A stretch of 64,000 bases of DNA from positions 1 to 64,000 of the forward strand of contig BIFV01000017.1 of the NCBI GenBank assembly GCA_003990955.1, given 5' to 3'. The notes under the pieces were generated by a model. It saw nothing but the letters and a program-made list of their open reading frames with translations. It ran no database searches and had not been told where the DNA came from. Shown one piece after another: positions 30,793 to 38,886 of the stretch. Source of the stretch: Sporomusaceae bacterium FL31 (lineage in GTDB: Bacteria > Bacillota > Negativicutes > DSM-1736 > Dendrosporobacteraceae). The position numbers and the translations under genes are program-made. Position 1 is the first letter of the stretch. The number at the start of each line of letters is the position of its first letter.

Positions 30793-31569
30793 ATGGATGC
30801 TTTCGGAGCATTGCGCCAACTTGCTCAACAAGGACGCGGGGCGGATATTATTACGTTAATCTCAACACCGGTCACACACCGGGAAGTTAGTGGCCAAATG
30901 TTGGTTGTTTCTCAATATTCCGGATCAGTGGGTCAAATTGTTGATGAGGGTTTAACTGCCGAGGTACTTCAGTATCTAAAATTACACAGGTGGAGCAGCC
31001 CAACCATCATTGAAATTGAGTATAACGGGAGCTATAAACTTTTTTGGGATCAATTGGCTAATGCTTCTCGCGTCTTGGTGCTGGGGGCCGGCCATATCAG
31101 TCAGCCTCTGGTTGAATTATTGGCTATGGTTGATTATCAGGTTACTGTCGTGGATGACCGGCCGGATTTTGCCAATGCAGTTCGATTTCCGAAAGCCTCT
31201 CAGATTATTTGTCAAAACTTTGATCGGTTTATGCAAGAGGGCTGCTTTGCCGATTTTTCGGCCATTATTATTGTTACGCGCGGCCATCGTTATGACCTGG
31301 ATTGTTTGCGGGTTGCACTTCAGCAGCGGGCTCGCTATCTTGGTATGATTGGCAGCCAACGGCGGGTGAAATCCATTTTGGCGATGCTGACTGAAGAAGG
31401 CGTTGCTCCTGAAGCGTTGAATCAATTACACGCGCCGATCGGGGTTGATATTGGCGCTCAGAGCCCTGCTGAGATTGCCATCAGTATTGTTGCCGAAATG
31501 ATTGCTGTGGAGCGGGGTGGCAGTTATCTTCCTTTAAGTCATAAGCGGAGGTCAAAGAATGGAGATTAA
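30793..31569 (+). CDS. xdhC: XdhC-family cofactor-insertion protein, Rossmann part
   Basis: A 258-residue protein of the XdhC/CoxI family, which inserts the sulfurated (or selenated) Mo cofactor into the hydroxylase. The C-terminal XdhC Rossmann domain is complete: VLVLGAGHISQPLVELL at about 100, VVDDRPDFANAVRFP, IIIVTRGHRYDLDCLR, YLGMIGSQRRV and the end GAQSPAEIAISIVAEMIA. The N-terminal 90 residues do not carry the usual RGSTPRK motif; that motif is in the separate protein of the next gene. Starts 1 base after yqeB and overlaps the next gene by 11 bases. Confidence 0.85.
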   Translation: MDAFGALRQLAQQGRGADIITLISTPVTHREVSGQMLVVSQYSGSVGQIVDEGLTAEVLQYLKLHRWSSPTIIEIEYNGSYKLFWDQLANASRVLVLGAGHISQPLVELLAMVDYQVTVVDDRPDFANAVRFPKASQIICQNFDRFMQEGCFADFSAIIIVTRGHRYDLDCLRVALQQRARYLGMIGSQRRVKSILAMLTEEGVAPEALNQLHAPIGVDIGAQSPAEIAISIVAEMIAVERGGSYLPLSHKRRSKNGD

Positions 31570-31870
31570 GTTGTTGGATGAAATTGCTTGTGCTCGTGAA
31601 CATGGCATGCCGGCAGCTCTTGTGACTATTATTCAGACACGCGGTTCGACTCCCCGCAAAGCGGGCAGTAAAATGCTGATCTATCCGGATGGGCGGATGT
31701 TTGGCACAATAGGCGGGGGCTGTGCTGAGGCTGAGGTTCGACTAAAGGCTTTGCAGGCCATTCATGAAAAACAATGCATAACCGTTCAAGTCAGTATGCT
31801 TAATGATGTTGCTGCTGAAGAAGGAATGGTTTGTGGTGGCATTATGGATGTATTTATTCAAGTCATTTAA
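31559..31870 (+). CDS. stand-alone XdhC N-terminal (CoxI) domain protein
   Basis: A 103-residue protein equal to the N-terminal XdhC_CoxI domain alone: TIIQTRGSTPRKAGSKMLI, MFGTIGGGCAEAEV and GMVCGGIMDVFIQ, with the conserved Cys in GGGC and VCGG likely to touch the cofactor. Together with the preceding gene it makes up one full XdhC, so the protein is split into two chains here. The ATG lies inside the end of the preceding gene. Confidence 0.85.
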   Translation: MEIKLLDEIACAREHGMPAALVTIIQTRGSTPRKAGSKMLIYPDGRMFGTIGGGCAEAEVRLKALQAIHEKQCITVQVSMLNDVAAEEGMVCGGIMDVFIQVI

Positions 31871-31903
31871 GTTGTGATTTGGGATGAGTGTTGAGGTGAC
31901 AAA

Positions 31904-32662
31904 ATGGACTTATGGGATGGGATCGATCTAACTCAGCCAGGTGTTGTGGCCTGTACTGGAGCAGGCGGAAAAACATCGGTGCTTATGTCGCTTGCCAAGT
32001 GCGCCGAGCAGCGGAACCTACCAGTCCTGGTCACGTCAACAACAAAAATGTTTGTGAACCAGGTACGACAGTATAACCCTGTCTTTGCGGCCAGTTTTGA
32101 GCAAGGACATCGTGCTGTTGAACGTGAGTTGATTAAACGCAATATTGCCGCTTGGTTTTGCGAGCAGAAAGACAATAAGGTGATTGGTATTCTGCCGGAA
32201 TGGCTGGATCAGTTGACTGATCTTCAACATTCAGCTTATGTATTGGTCGAAGCAGATGGCGCTGCTGGCTGTCTTATTAAAGCACCGGCCAGCCATGAGC
32301 CGGTTGTGCCTCAATCAACTCAAGTTACGATTGGGGTATTGAACTTGCAAGCTATAGGACAGAGGCTTTCTTTAGTGACAACACATCGATTGCCACTGGT
32401 GCTTGGCTTACTAGATAAGCAAGCCGGTGATCCAATTAACTGGAGCGACTTAGCCGTATTAGCAAACCATCCACACGGGATTTTCCAATACAGTCAAGGA
32501 CGGAAATTTTTGCTGCTTGCTGGTGCTGAGGCTGATTTTGTTGGATTTGGCCGCCAAATAGCGGCTTTTCTTCAACTTAATGGTACCGATATTAGCTGCT
32601 GCATGCTGACTTGTGGCTATGGTACGCAAATGCGTCCGCTTGAGGTGGTCGACTTATGTTAA
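31904..32662 (+). CDS. yqeC: selenium-dependent hydroxylase accessory protein YqeC
   Basis: A 252-residue YqeC family protein with a P-loop near the N-terminus (CTGAGGKTSVLMSLA, residues about 17-31), TSTTKMF at about 45, and VEADGAAGCLIKAPASHEPV near 115-135. Members occur in the selenium-dependent molybdenum hydroxylase system, with an ATP/GTP-dependent role not yet defined. GAGGTG precedes the ATG; the gene overlaps mocA by 7 bases. Confidence 0.88.
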   Translation: MDLWDGIDLTQPGVVACTGAGGKTSVLMSLAKCAEQRNLPVLVTSTTKMFVNQVRQYNPVFAASFEQGHRAVERELIKRNIAAWFCEQKDNKVIGILPEWLDQLTDLQHSAYVLVEADGAAGCLIKAPASHEPVVPQSTQVTIGVLNLQAIGQRLSLVTTHRLPLVLGLLDKQAGDPINWSDLAVLANHPHGIFQYSQGRKFLLLAGAEADFVGFGRQIAAFLQLNGTDISCCMLTCGYGTQMRPLEVVDLC

Positions 32663-33273
32663 AGCGTGTGGGGGCAGTGATTTTGGCAGCCGGGTTATCA
32701 CAGCGAATGGGCCAGCAAAAACTGTTGCTGCCGCTCAATGGTAAAGTGTTATTAGCGCATGTACTGACCACTGCAAAACAATTGGTCTGGGCCGATTGTA
32801 TTGCTGTGATCGGTGAACCGCAGCAAAGACTGGCTCAGGTTTGTTCGCAGCATCATATTCGCTGGATATTCAATCCGGCAAGAGCAGAGGGGCAAACTTC
32901 TTCCATTCGTTTGGCGCTGCAGCAGCTTGACCCTCAATTGGATGGAATTTTATTTCTATTGGGCGATCAGCCTTTCATTTCCGTGAAATTGGTGCAAACT
33001 ATGCTTGATCAATTTTTCTTGCATGACAGTGCGAATACCATCATTGTGCCGCAATACTTAGGGAAAAACTGCAGTCCAGTATTATTTGGTGCGGGCTGGC
33101 GAAAAGATTTAGGTGCGCTGGACGGTGACGAGGGCGGGCGGCGCATCATCCGTGCTAATCCTGACTCGGTAATACCTCTGGAATGGTCTGAACCGCAGGA
33201 TTTTTATGATTCAGATACTTGGGAACAATATCAATGGCTGCTGCGAGTCTCGGCTGGGCAGGATGATGAATAG
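32656..33273 (+). CDS. mocA: molybdenum cofactor cytidylyltransferase
   Basis: A 205-residue nucleotidyltransferase that makes molybdopterin cytosine dinucleotide, the cofactor form used by xanthine-oxidase-family enzymes. The N-terminal LAAGLSQRMGQQKLLLP is the nucleotide-binding loop, LFLLGDQPFIS the metal-binding Asp motif, and LDGDEGGRRIIRANPDSV the C-terminal landmark. Translation is coupled to yqeC by overlap. It supplies the large subunit encoded upstream. Confidence 0.92.
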   Translation: MLKRVGAVILAAGLSQRMGQQKLLLPLNGKVLLAHVLTTAKQLVWADCIAVIGEPQQRLAQVCSQHHIRWIFNPARAEGQTSSIRLALQQLDPQLDGILFLLGDQPFISVKLVQTMLDQFFLHDSANTIIVPQYLGKNCSPVLFGAGWRKDLGALDGDEGGRRIIRANPDSVIPLEWSEPQDFYDSDTWEQYQWLLRVSAGQDDE

Positions 33274-33311
33274 CTTGTTAGTGTACTGGTATCATAAAGG
33301 AGGTTAGTTCA

Positions 33312-34115
33312 ATGATTGATTTAATGGAGACCCTGGAAAAAGTTAAAAAGCTGGCAGTAGAAGTTGGTGCCATGCAAAGAGCTAATCTGGGCAGATCTGA
33401 CTTAATTGTCAATAAGAAATCCACGGATATTGACTTGGTGACTGAAATTGATAAGCGGTCTGAAGCAATGATCCTTGATTTTTTATGCCGCTATTTCCCT
33501 GAGCATGCCATACTAGCGGAAGAATCAGGCAGTACGGAACGGGATTCGGATTATCTCTGGATTGTCGATCCGCTGGATGGCACGACAAACTATTCACAAG
33601 GATTACCGGTTTTTGCTGTATCCATTGCTTTACAATATAAACAGGAAACTGTTTTAGGTGTCGTGTATGCGCCTGTTACCGATCAATTATTCACGGCGAT
33701 TCGCGGGAATGGCGCATGGTTAAATGGTCAGGCAATTGCTGTGTCAGCAAAAAATGAGCTTGGTGACAGTGTTCTGGCAACCGGATTTCCTTATGATATT
33801 GCCAGCCATCAAGATAATAATGTTGATTATTTTGCTGAAATTGTGCTAAAAGCCAGAGCGGTTAGGAGATTTGGTGCTGCAGCGTATGACGTGGCCTGCG
33901 TAGCGGCAGGAAAATTCGATGGATATTGGGAACTCAACCTGCAGTTATGGGATGTTGCAGCTGCTATATTGCTGCTTGAGGAAGCAGGTGGCCGTGTCAT
34001 TCACTTTAGAGATGATCGGGGAGTGTCGATTATCGCAGCCAATAAACAAATCGGTGAAAAAATTCATGCTGAAATTAGGGCAATTGACCAGAAAGCTGCT
34101 TTAGCCACTAGATAG
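33312..34115 (+). CDS. suhB: inositol monophosphatase family protein
   Basis: A 267-residue metal-dependent phosphatase. The metal sites are EESG (near residue 70), WIVDPLDGTTNYSQGLP (near 87-103) and the second Asp of LQLWDVAAAILLLEEAGG (near 215). AAAGGAGGT precedes the ATG. It may close the hydroxylase operon (38 bases after mocA). Substrates could be myo-inositol 1-phosphate, fructose 1,6-bisphosphate or 3'-phosphoadenosine 5'-phosphate. Confidence 0.88.
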   Translation: MIDLMETLEKVKKLAVEVGAMQRANLGRSDLIVNKKSTDIDLVTEIDKRSEAMILDFLCRYFPEHAILAEESGSTERDSDYLWIVDPLDGTTNYSQGLPVFAVSIALQYKQETVLGVVYAPVTDQLFTAIRGNGAWLNGQAIAVSAKNELGDSVLATGFPYDIASHQDNNVDYFAEIVLKARAVRRFGAAAYDVACVAAGKFDGYWELNLQLWDVAAAILLLEEAGGRVIHFRDDRGVSIIAANKQIGEKIHAEIRAIDQKAALATR

Positions 34116-34266
34116 TTCGTTCATTCAACAACTTAGCAGGATTTTTAATAGTTTTGTAGAACCAATAATGCTGGTATAGTCGGTATTCTTGTGTGAAACC
34201 GAACTCAAATAAGGGCATAGTCAGTTTCGACTTATATCTTTATGGAATAAGAGCGGAGGGATTTAC

Positions 34267-34845
34267 TTGAAAAGAAATGGGCAACAACGATCTAAAGTTA
34301 GGAAAATGGCCATTGTCGGAATGTTGTCAGCCATCTGTATTATATTAGGACTGACGGGCTATGGTTTTATTCCTTTGCCAATGGCGAAAGCAACCATTAT
34401 GCATATTCCCGTTATTATTGGCGCTATCCTGGAAGGGCCGTTGGTTGGGATGTTGATTGGCTTGATATTTGGTCTTTTTAGCATCTTTCAAAACATGGCA
34501 GTACCCAATGTTTTATCATTTGCTTTTATCAACCCTTTGGTTTCAGTTTTACCGCGCGTTCTGATTGGCTTAACGGCCTTTTATTCCTATAAGCTGTTCG
34601 CCGCCAGGCAAGAGACGATTGGAATTGGCGTGGGAGCTGCTTTAGGATCACTGACCAATACATTTGGTGTTTTAGGAATGATTTACCTGTTATATGCCGC
34701 AGATTTTGCCGCAGCGCGTGGCATTAATCCTGATACTGTATTTAAAGTGATATCCGGGATCGGCATGATGAACGGTATTCCAGAAGCTATTATCTCAGTT
34801 GCCATCACAGTTCCAGTCGTATTGGCGATCAGAAAAGTTCAATAA
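34267..34845 (+). CDS. ECF transporter S component
   Basis: A 192-residue integral membrane protein with about six helices. The S-component pattern is present: AIVGMLSAICIILGL, the conserved MAKATIMHIPVIIGAILEGP stretch, and LSFAFINPLVSVLPRVLIG. It would bind a vitamin or metal-linked ligand and dock to a shared ECF energising module that is encoded elsewhere. TTG start behind GCGGAGGG. The 150-base leader was checked for riboswitch motifs and none was recognised, so the substrate stays open; a link to molybdopterin or purine precursors is only positional. Confidence 0.8.
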   Translation: MKRNGQQRSKVRKMAIVGMLSAICIILGLTGYGFIPLPMAKATIMHIPVIIGAILEGPLVGMLIGLIFGLFSIFQNMAVPNVLSFAFINPLVSVLPRVLIGLTAFYSYKLFAARQETIGIGVGAALGSLTNTFGVLGMIYLLYAADFAAARGINPDTVFKVISGIGMMNGIPEAIISVAITVPVVLAIRKVQ

Positions 34846-34860
34846 TTGCTGATACCGAGA

Positions 34861-34916
34861 GATCCTTATAAATCATGCAGAGTATTTTACTCTGTGTTTT
34901 TTATAAGGATCTTTGT
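34861..34916 (+). terminator. terminator of ECF gene
   Basis: GATCCTTATAAA (34861-34872) pairs with TTTATAAGGATC (34900-34911), with an inner CAGAGT/ACTCTG helix, followed by TTTGTATT. Confidence 0.75.
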
Positions 34917-35152
34917 ATTATCTAGAGTCCCTTCCCATCGTGTTGAATCATTTCTCTAGTACAAGGAACAATACTTTTGAATTGCAATATCGTTAAAGCG
35001 GAGGCTGATTTTGCGAACGCAATTTTCGCAATCTGAGAATAGTCAGGCCAGCCAAGCAGGCTTATTTGTGCTGTTTGTTGAATTGTAACAGGAAGAAAAA
35101 ATCTGCTTACTGCTTAAATAATAGGATCATTATTAAATGGAGGTTGGGCAGC
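34917..35152 (+). other. leader region of the molybdoenzyme operon
   Basis: About 236 bases before the oxidoreductase ATG. An open frame reaches upstream to 35066 but lacks a ribosome site. The palindrome GCGAACGCAATTTTCGC around 35013-35031 and the GCCAGCCAAGC run were noted. I compared it with the Moco riboswitch layout and could not make a convincing fit. Confidence 0.3.
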
Positions 35153-37162
35153 ATGTCATTGAAACGTTCGGTTTGTCCCTACGACTGTCCTGATGCCTGT
35201 GGTCTACTGGTCAAAGTGGAGGGCGAAAAGGCAACACAGGTAAAAGGTGATCCGGAACATCCTTTTACACGAGGAACACTTTGTCCTAAAATGGCTCAAT
35301 ATGAAAGAACTGTACATTCCTCGCAGCGAATTTTAACTCCGCTTGTTCGTTCTGGACCCAAAGGGAGCGGGCAGTTTATGCCGATTTCCTGGTATGAGGC
35401 TATTGATACAATAAAAAACAAGTGGTCGGAACTCATTACCCGTTATGGTGCAGAAGCTATTTTGCCGTATTCTTACGCAGGTACCATGGGGTTGGTACAA
35501 CGCAATGCGGGACATCCTTTCTTTTACTCCCTGGGCGCATCACGATTGGAGCGGACACTTTGTGCACCCGCCAAAGGCTATGGCTGGGAGGCTGTTATGG
35601 GCCATACTTTAGCGCCTGATCCTAAGGAGATTGGTCACAGTGACTTAGTGATTTTATGGGGACTCCATGCGTTAGCTACCAATATCCATGCCATGCATGA
35701 TGTGGATGCTGCTAAAAAACGCGGAGCCAAAGTTTGGCTTATTGATACTTATGAAACACCTACAGCCAGAGCTGCGGACCAGACCTTTATTGTAAAACCT
35801 GGTACCGATGGTGCATTGGCCTTAGGCTTGATGCATGTCATAGCCCGCGAAAAGCTTGTTGATGAACAGTTTGTCAAGCAGTATGTCCAAGGTTATGAAG
35901 AATTTGCAAGAAATATATTGCCTCGCTATACACCAGAAATCGTGAGTGGCATTACCGGAATCAACATTACAGCCATTGAATCGATGGCCAGGGCCTATGC
36001 AGCAGCTCATGCACCTTTTATTCGGCTGGGCAGTGGTCTATCCCGGTATGGTAATGGGGCAATGACAGTGAGAACCATTACTTGCCTGCCTGCACTGGTT
36101 GGTGCTTGGAGCAAGGCAGGGGGCGGTTTATTGGCTTCGATTTCTACTGGCAGTGCCATTGATGCCAATTTTGTTACCAGAGAAGATTTTCAGGATAAGC
36201 TGACCCGAATTGTTAATATCAATCAATTAGGAAATGCTTTAAATTACTTGAATGATCCGCCTATCATGAGCTTGTATGTATATGCTTCTAACCCGGCTTC
36301 AGTGGCTCCGGATCAAAATATGGTCATTCAGGGCTTGGAGCGGGAAGATTTATTTACGGTCGTGCATGAACGATTTATGACCGACAGTGCTCGATATGCC
36401 GATATTGTTCTGCCAGCAACGACTTCATTAGAGCATAGCGATATCTATCGCTCCTATGGCCATTATGCTGTTCAAAGAGCTTACCCAGCTATTCCGCCGG
36501 TTGGTCAGTCGAAATCCAACTGGGAGGTTTTTTGTTTGCTGGCCAAGGCTATGGGGATTGAACATGAGTTTTTTTATCAGTCCGCTGAGGAATTGATTGA
36601 TAGAGCACTGCTTCAGCCATCTGCCTGGCTGGCTCAGACTAATTTGAGTGATTTGCAGCAAGGGAAGGCTGTTGAATTGCCGCTTCCGGCTGATTATAAA
36701 ACTACCTACAAGACACGATCCGGGAAGATTGAACTCTTTAATCACAATGAAGAGCAGCCCTTCCCCGAATTTAATGTTCCGTATGGTGACAATGCGAAAT
36801 ACTGGCTAATCAATTCACCAGATGTACGTTTGCTCAATTCTTCCTTTAATGAACGTGATGATTTGTTTAAAACCAATAAAATGGCGTTTATGATGAATCC
36901 GAGCGATGCAGAGCAGGAAGGGCTGGCTGATGGTGACCAAGTCGTGGCGTATAATGAACGCGGTGAAGTCGAATTCATGCTGAAATTGTCCGAAAAAGTT
37001 CCGTCTGGTATTGTCGTTACTGAAGGCGTATGGTGGATTAAACATGCTCCTGGCAGCAGATCGATTAATGCACTTACAGCCCAAAGGTTAACAGATAAAG
37101 CCAAAGGAAGTACTTTCTATGATGTGAAAGTCAATGTGAGAAAACATAATACATCAGCATAG
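35153..37162 (+). CDS. molybdopterin oxidoreductase, DMSO-reductase family
   Basis: A 669-residue enzyme using a bis-molybdopterin guanine dinucleotide cofactor. The N-terminal [4Fe-4S] motif is VCPYDCPDACG with the fourth Cys in GTLCPK; the cofactor domains follow (LVILWGLHALATN, WLIDTYETPTARAADQT, IRLGSGLSRYGNGAMT) and the C-terminal Molydop_binding domain is LADGDQVVAYNERGEV. A Cys in RTLCAPAKGYGW near residue 145 is a candidate Mo ligand. No Tat signal and no partner subunit genes, so it is cytosolic; physiological substrate unknown. GGAGG stands 10 bases before the chosen ATG. mobB and moeA follow directly. Confidence 0.85.
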   Translation: MSLKRSVCPYDCPDACGLLVKVEGEKATQVKGDPEHPFTRGTLCPKMAQYERTVHSSQRILTPLVRSGPKGSGQFMPISWYEAIDTIKNKWSELITRYGAEAILPYSYAGTMGLVQRNAGHPFFYSLGASRLERTLCAPAKGYGWEAVMGHTLAPDPKEIGHSDLVILWGLHALATNIHAMHDVDAAKKRGAKVWLIDTYETPTARAADQTFIVKPGTDGALALGLMHVIAREKLVDEQFVKQYVQGYEEFARNILPRYTPEIVSGITGINITAIESMARAYAAAHAPFIRLGSGLSRYGNGAMTVRTITCLPALVGAWSKAGGGLLASISTGSAIDANFVTREDFQDKLTRIVNINQLGNALNYLNDPPIMSLYVYASNPASVAPDQNMVIQGLEREDLFTVVHERFMTDSARYADIVLPATTSLEHSDIYRSYGHYAVQRAYPAIPPVGQSKSNWEVFCLLAKAMGIEHEFFYQSAEELIDRALLQPSAWLAQTNLSDLQQGKAVELPLPADYKTTYKTRSGKIELFNHNEEQPFPEFNVPYGDNAKYWLINSPDVRLLNSSFNERDDLFKTNKMAFMMNPSDAEQEGLADGDQVVAYNERGEVEFMLKLSEKVPSGIVVTEGVWWIKHAPGSRSINALTAQRLTDKAKGSTFYDVKVNVRKHNTSA

Positions 37163-37171
37163 GAGCAGAGT

Positions 37172-37660
37172 ATGCCGTCAATTATTTCATTTGTTGGATA
37201 TTCCAATAGTGGAAAAACAACATTTCTTGTAAAACTGATTAGCGAACTAAAACGACGCGGCTATAAAGTCGGTGTCATTAAGCATGATGGACATGATTTT
37301 ATGATTGACTATCCTCAAACGGATACCTGGCAGCACCGTGAGGCTGGTGCTGATACTGTTTGCATTGCTTCGGCTGCAAAAGTAGCCTTGGTTAAGCAGA
37401 CCGTTCAGCCAGCTTGCATCGATGATCTCATGCAGTATTTTGAGGATGTCGACATTATTTTAACTGAAGGCTTTAAGCAGGAAACTAAACCTCAGATTGA
37501 AGTCAACCGTGCCGGTATTGAGCCGCTAGGATGTAAGCCCAACACGATTGCTGTCATTGCAGACAGCACGTTGTATCAGGGAATCATTCATTTTTCCCTT
37601 GCTGATATTTCAGGAGTCGCAGATTTAGTAGCTGCACGGATTACAAGCACCAGGAGGTAG
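37172..37660 (+). CDS. mobB: molybdopterin-guanine dinucleotide biosynthesis protein B
   Basis: A 162-residue GTP-binding protein that assists MobA in attaching GMP to molybdopterin. P-loop GYSNSGKTTFLVKL lies at residues 7-20, KVGVIKHDGHDF and the DTWQHREAGAD element follow, and LTEGFKQE is near residue 95. It starts 9 bases after the molybdoenzyme gene and is followed after 4 bases by moeA, so it is in one operon. Confidence 0.92.
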   Translation: MPSIISFVGYSNSGKTTFLVKLISELKRRGYKVGVIKHDGHDFMIDYPQTDTWQHREAGADTVCIASAAKVALVKQTVQPACIDDLMQYFEDVDIILTEGFKQETKPQIEVNRAGIEPLGCKPNTIAVIADSTLYQGIIHFSLADISGVADLVAARITSTRR

Positions 37661-37664
37661 TATG

Positions 37665-38867
37665 ATGGCTGTTCCATTAGAAGATGCATGCAAGCTTGTT
37701 CTTGACCAAGCAATGATAATGCCGGTGATTCATCAGCCCTTAGCTGAGTGTTATGGGCGTATTTTAGCACAACCTGTCATTGCCGATACTGATTTTCCAC
37801 CTTTTGACCGTTCTCCGCTTGATGGGTTTGCCGTTAAATACACCGATGTGAAGGCAGCCGATAGTGAGCCAGTTCGTTTGGCTATTACCGATTATGTGCC
37901 TGCCGGTGTTTTGCCTAGCAGAAGTGTCGAGAGTGGAACTGCTGCCAGAATTATGACTGGAGCTAAGCTGCCTGTGGGTGCTGATGCTGTTATCAGGATA
38001 GAAGATACTTACCTTGAAGGTGATCATGTCACTGTTTTGACAGCTATTCAAGCTGATAAAAATATTTGTCATCGAGGAGAGGAGTTTCAACGTGGCTCGG
38101 TGATTTTAAAGCCAGGTTGCAGCTTAAATGACGGAGCATTAGGAATTCTAGCCATGTTTGGACAGGATATGCCAAAGGTATATGCACGACCCAGAGTGGC
38201 CATTTTAGCAACAGGTACTGAAGTTATCGCGGTCAATCAGTCATTGACACCAGGAAAAATACGCGATACCAATAGTTATATGCTGGCCGCAAAAGTTTTG
38301 GAGGCAGGTGGTGAGCCAGTATTGTTAGGTCAGGTTACCGATCAGTTGGATGATATTGAACGCAAACTGAAGCAGGCTGGCGATATGGATATCTACTTAA
38401 CAACAGGCGGTGCTTCTGTTGGTGATTGTGATCTTATGGGTCAGCTTTTTGAGCGGCTGGGAGTAAAACCACTTTTTACCCGGGTCGCAATCAAACCAGG
38501 TATGCCGATTTTAGCGGGCTGCTGGCAAGGTAAACTGTTGATTGCTTTATCTGGCAATCCAGCTGCAGCAGGCGTATCGTTCGAAGTATTGGTTCGGCCG
38601 CTGCTTAGAAAAATGGTTGGTGCTGGTCACATCTATCGCACAAAGACGCTGGTTTCATTAAAGCAAGGGATCGCCAAAAGCGGTTCTGTACGCCGGTTTA
38701 TCTGGGCAAAAGCTGAATATTCTTATGGACGCCTAGTGGCTGAACCACTCATTCTGCAGCGCAATGGCATGTTGGCCGGCTTGCTGTCAGCCAATATGCT
38801 GCTAGATATCCCTGCTGACAGTGATGCACTGATGGCAGGGGCAGAAGTTAACGCATTATTGCTTTAA
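37665..38867 (+). CDS. moeA: molybdopterin molybdenumtransferase
   Basis: A 400-residue enzyme that inserts molybdate into adenylylated molybdopterin. Domain order is typical: N-terminal FPPFDRSPLDGFAVKYTD, GTAARIMTGAKLPVGADAVIRIEDT in domain III, the MoCF-binding domain with LATGTEV, GKIRDTNSYML and TGGASVGDCDL, and a C-terminal beta domain. Two ATG codons are adjacent; the second is better spaced from AGGAGG. Length fits MoeA. Confidence 0.93.
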   Translation: MAVPLEDACKLVLDQAMIMPVIHQPLAECYGRILAQPVIADTDFPPFDRSPLDGFAVKYTDVKAADSEPVRLAITDYVPAGVLPSRSVESGTAARIMTGAKLPVGADAVIRIEDTYLEGDHVTVLTAIQADKNICHRGEEFQRGSVILKPGCSLNDGALGILAMFGQDMPKVYARPRVAILATGTEVIAVNQSLTPGKIRDTNSYMLAAKVLEAGGEPVLLGQVTDQLDDIERKLKQAGDMDIYLTTGGASVGDCDLMGQLFERLGVKPLFTRVAIKPGMPILAGCWQGKLLIALSGNPAAAGVSFEVLVRPLLRKMVGAGHIYRTKTLVSLKQGIAKSGSVRRFIWAKAEYSYGRLVAEPLILQRNGMLAGLLSANMLLDIPADSDALMAGAEVNALLL

Positions 38868-38886
38868 CCAGAGAGGAGATTATACG

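Noticed and set aside
34116..34266. Riboswitch in the leader of the ECF S-component gene
   Set aside because: No known vitamin or metal aptamer core was recognised in the 150 bases.
34917..35152. Moco riboswitch before the molybdoenzyme gene
   Set aside because: Position would fit, but no convincing match to the conserved stems could be made by eye; an Infernal search would decide.
35066..35152. Longer N-terminus for the molybdopterin oxidoreductase
   Set aside because: The extra 29 residues are basic and unlike a Tat or Sec signal, and the GGAGG site supports the ATG at 35153.
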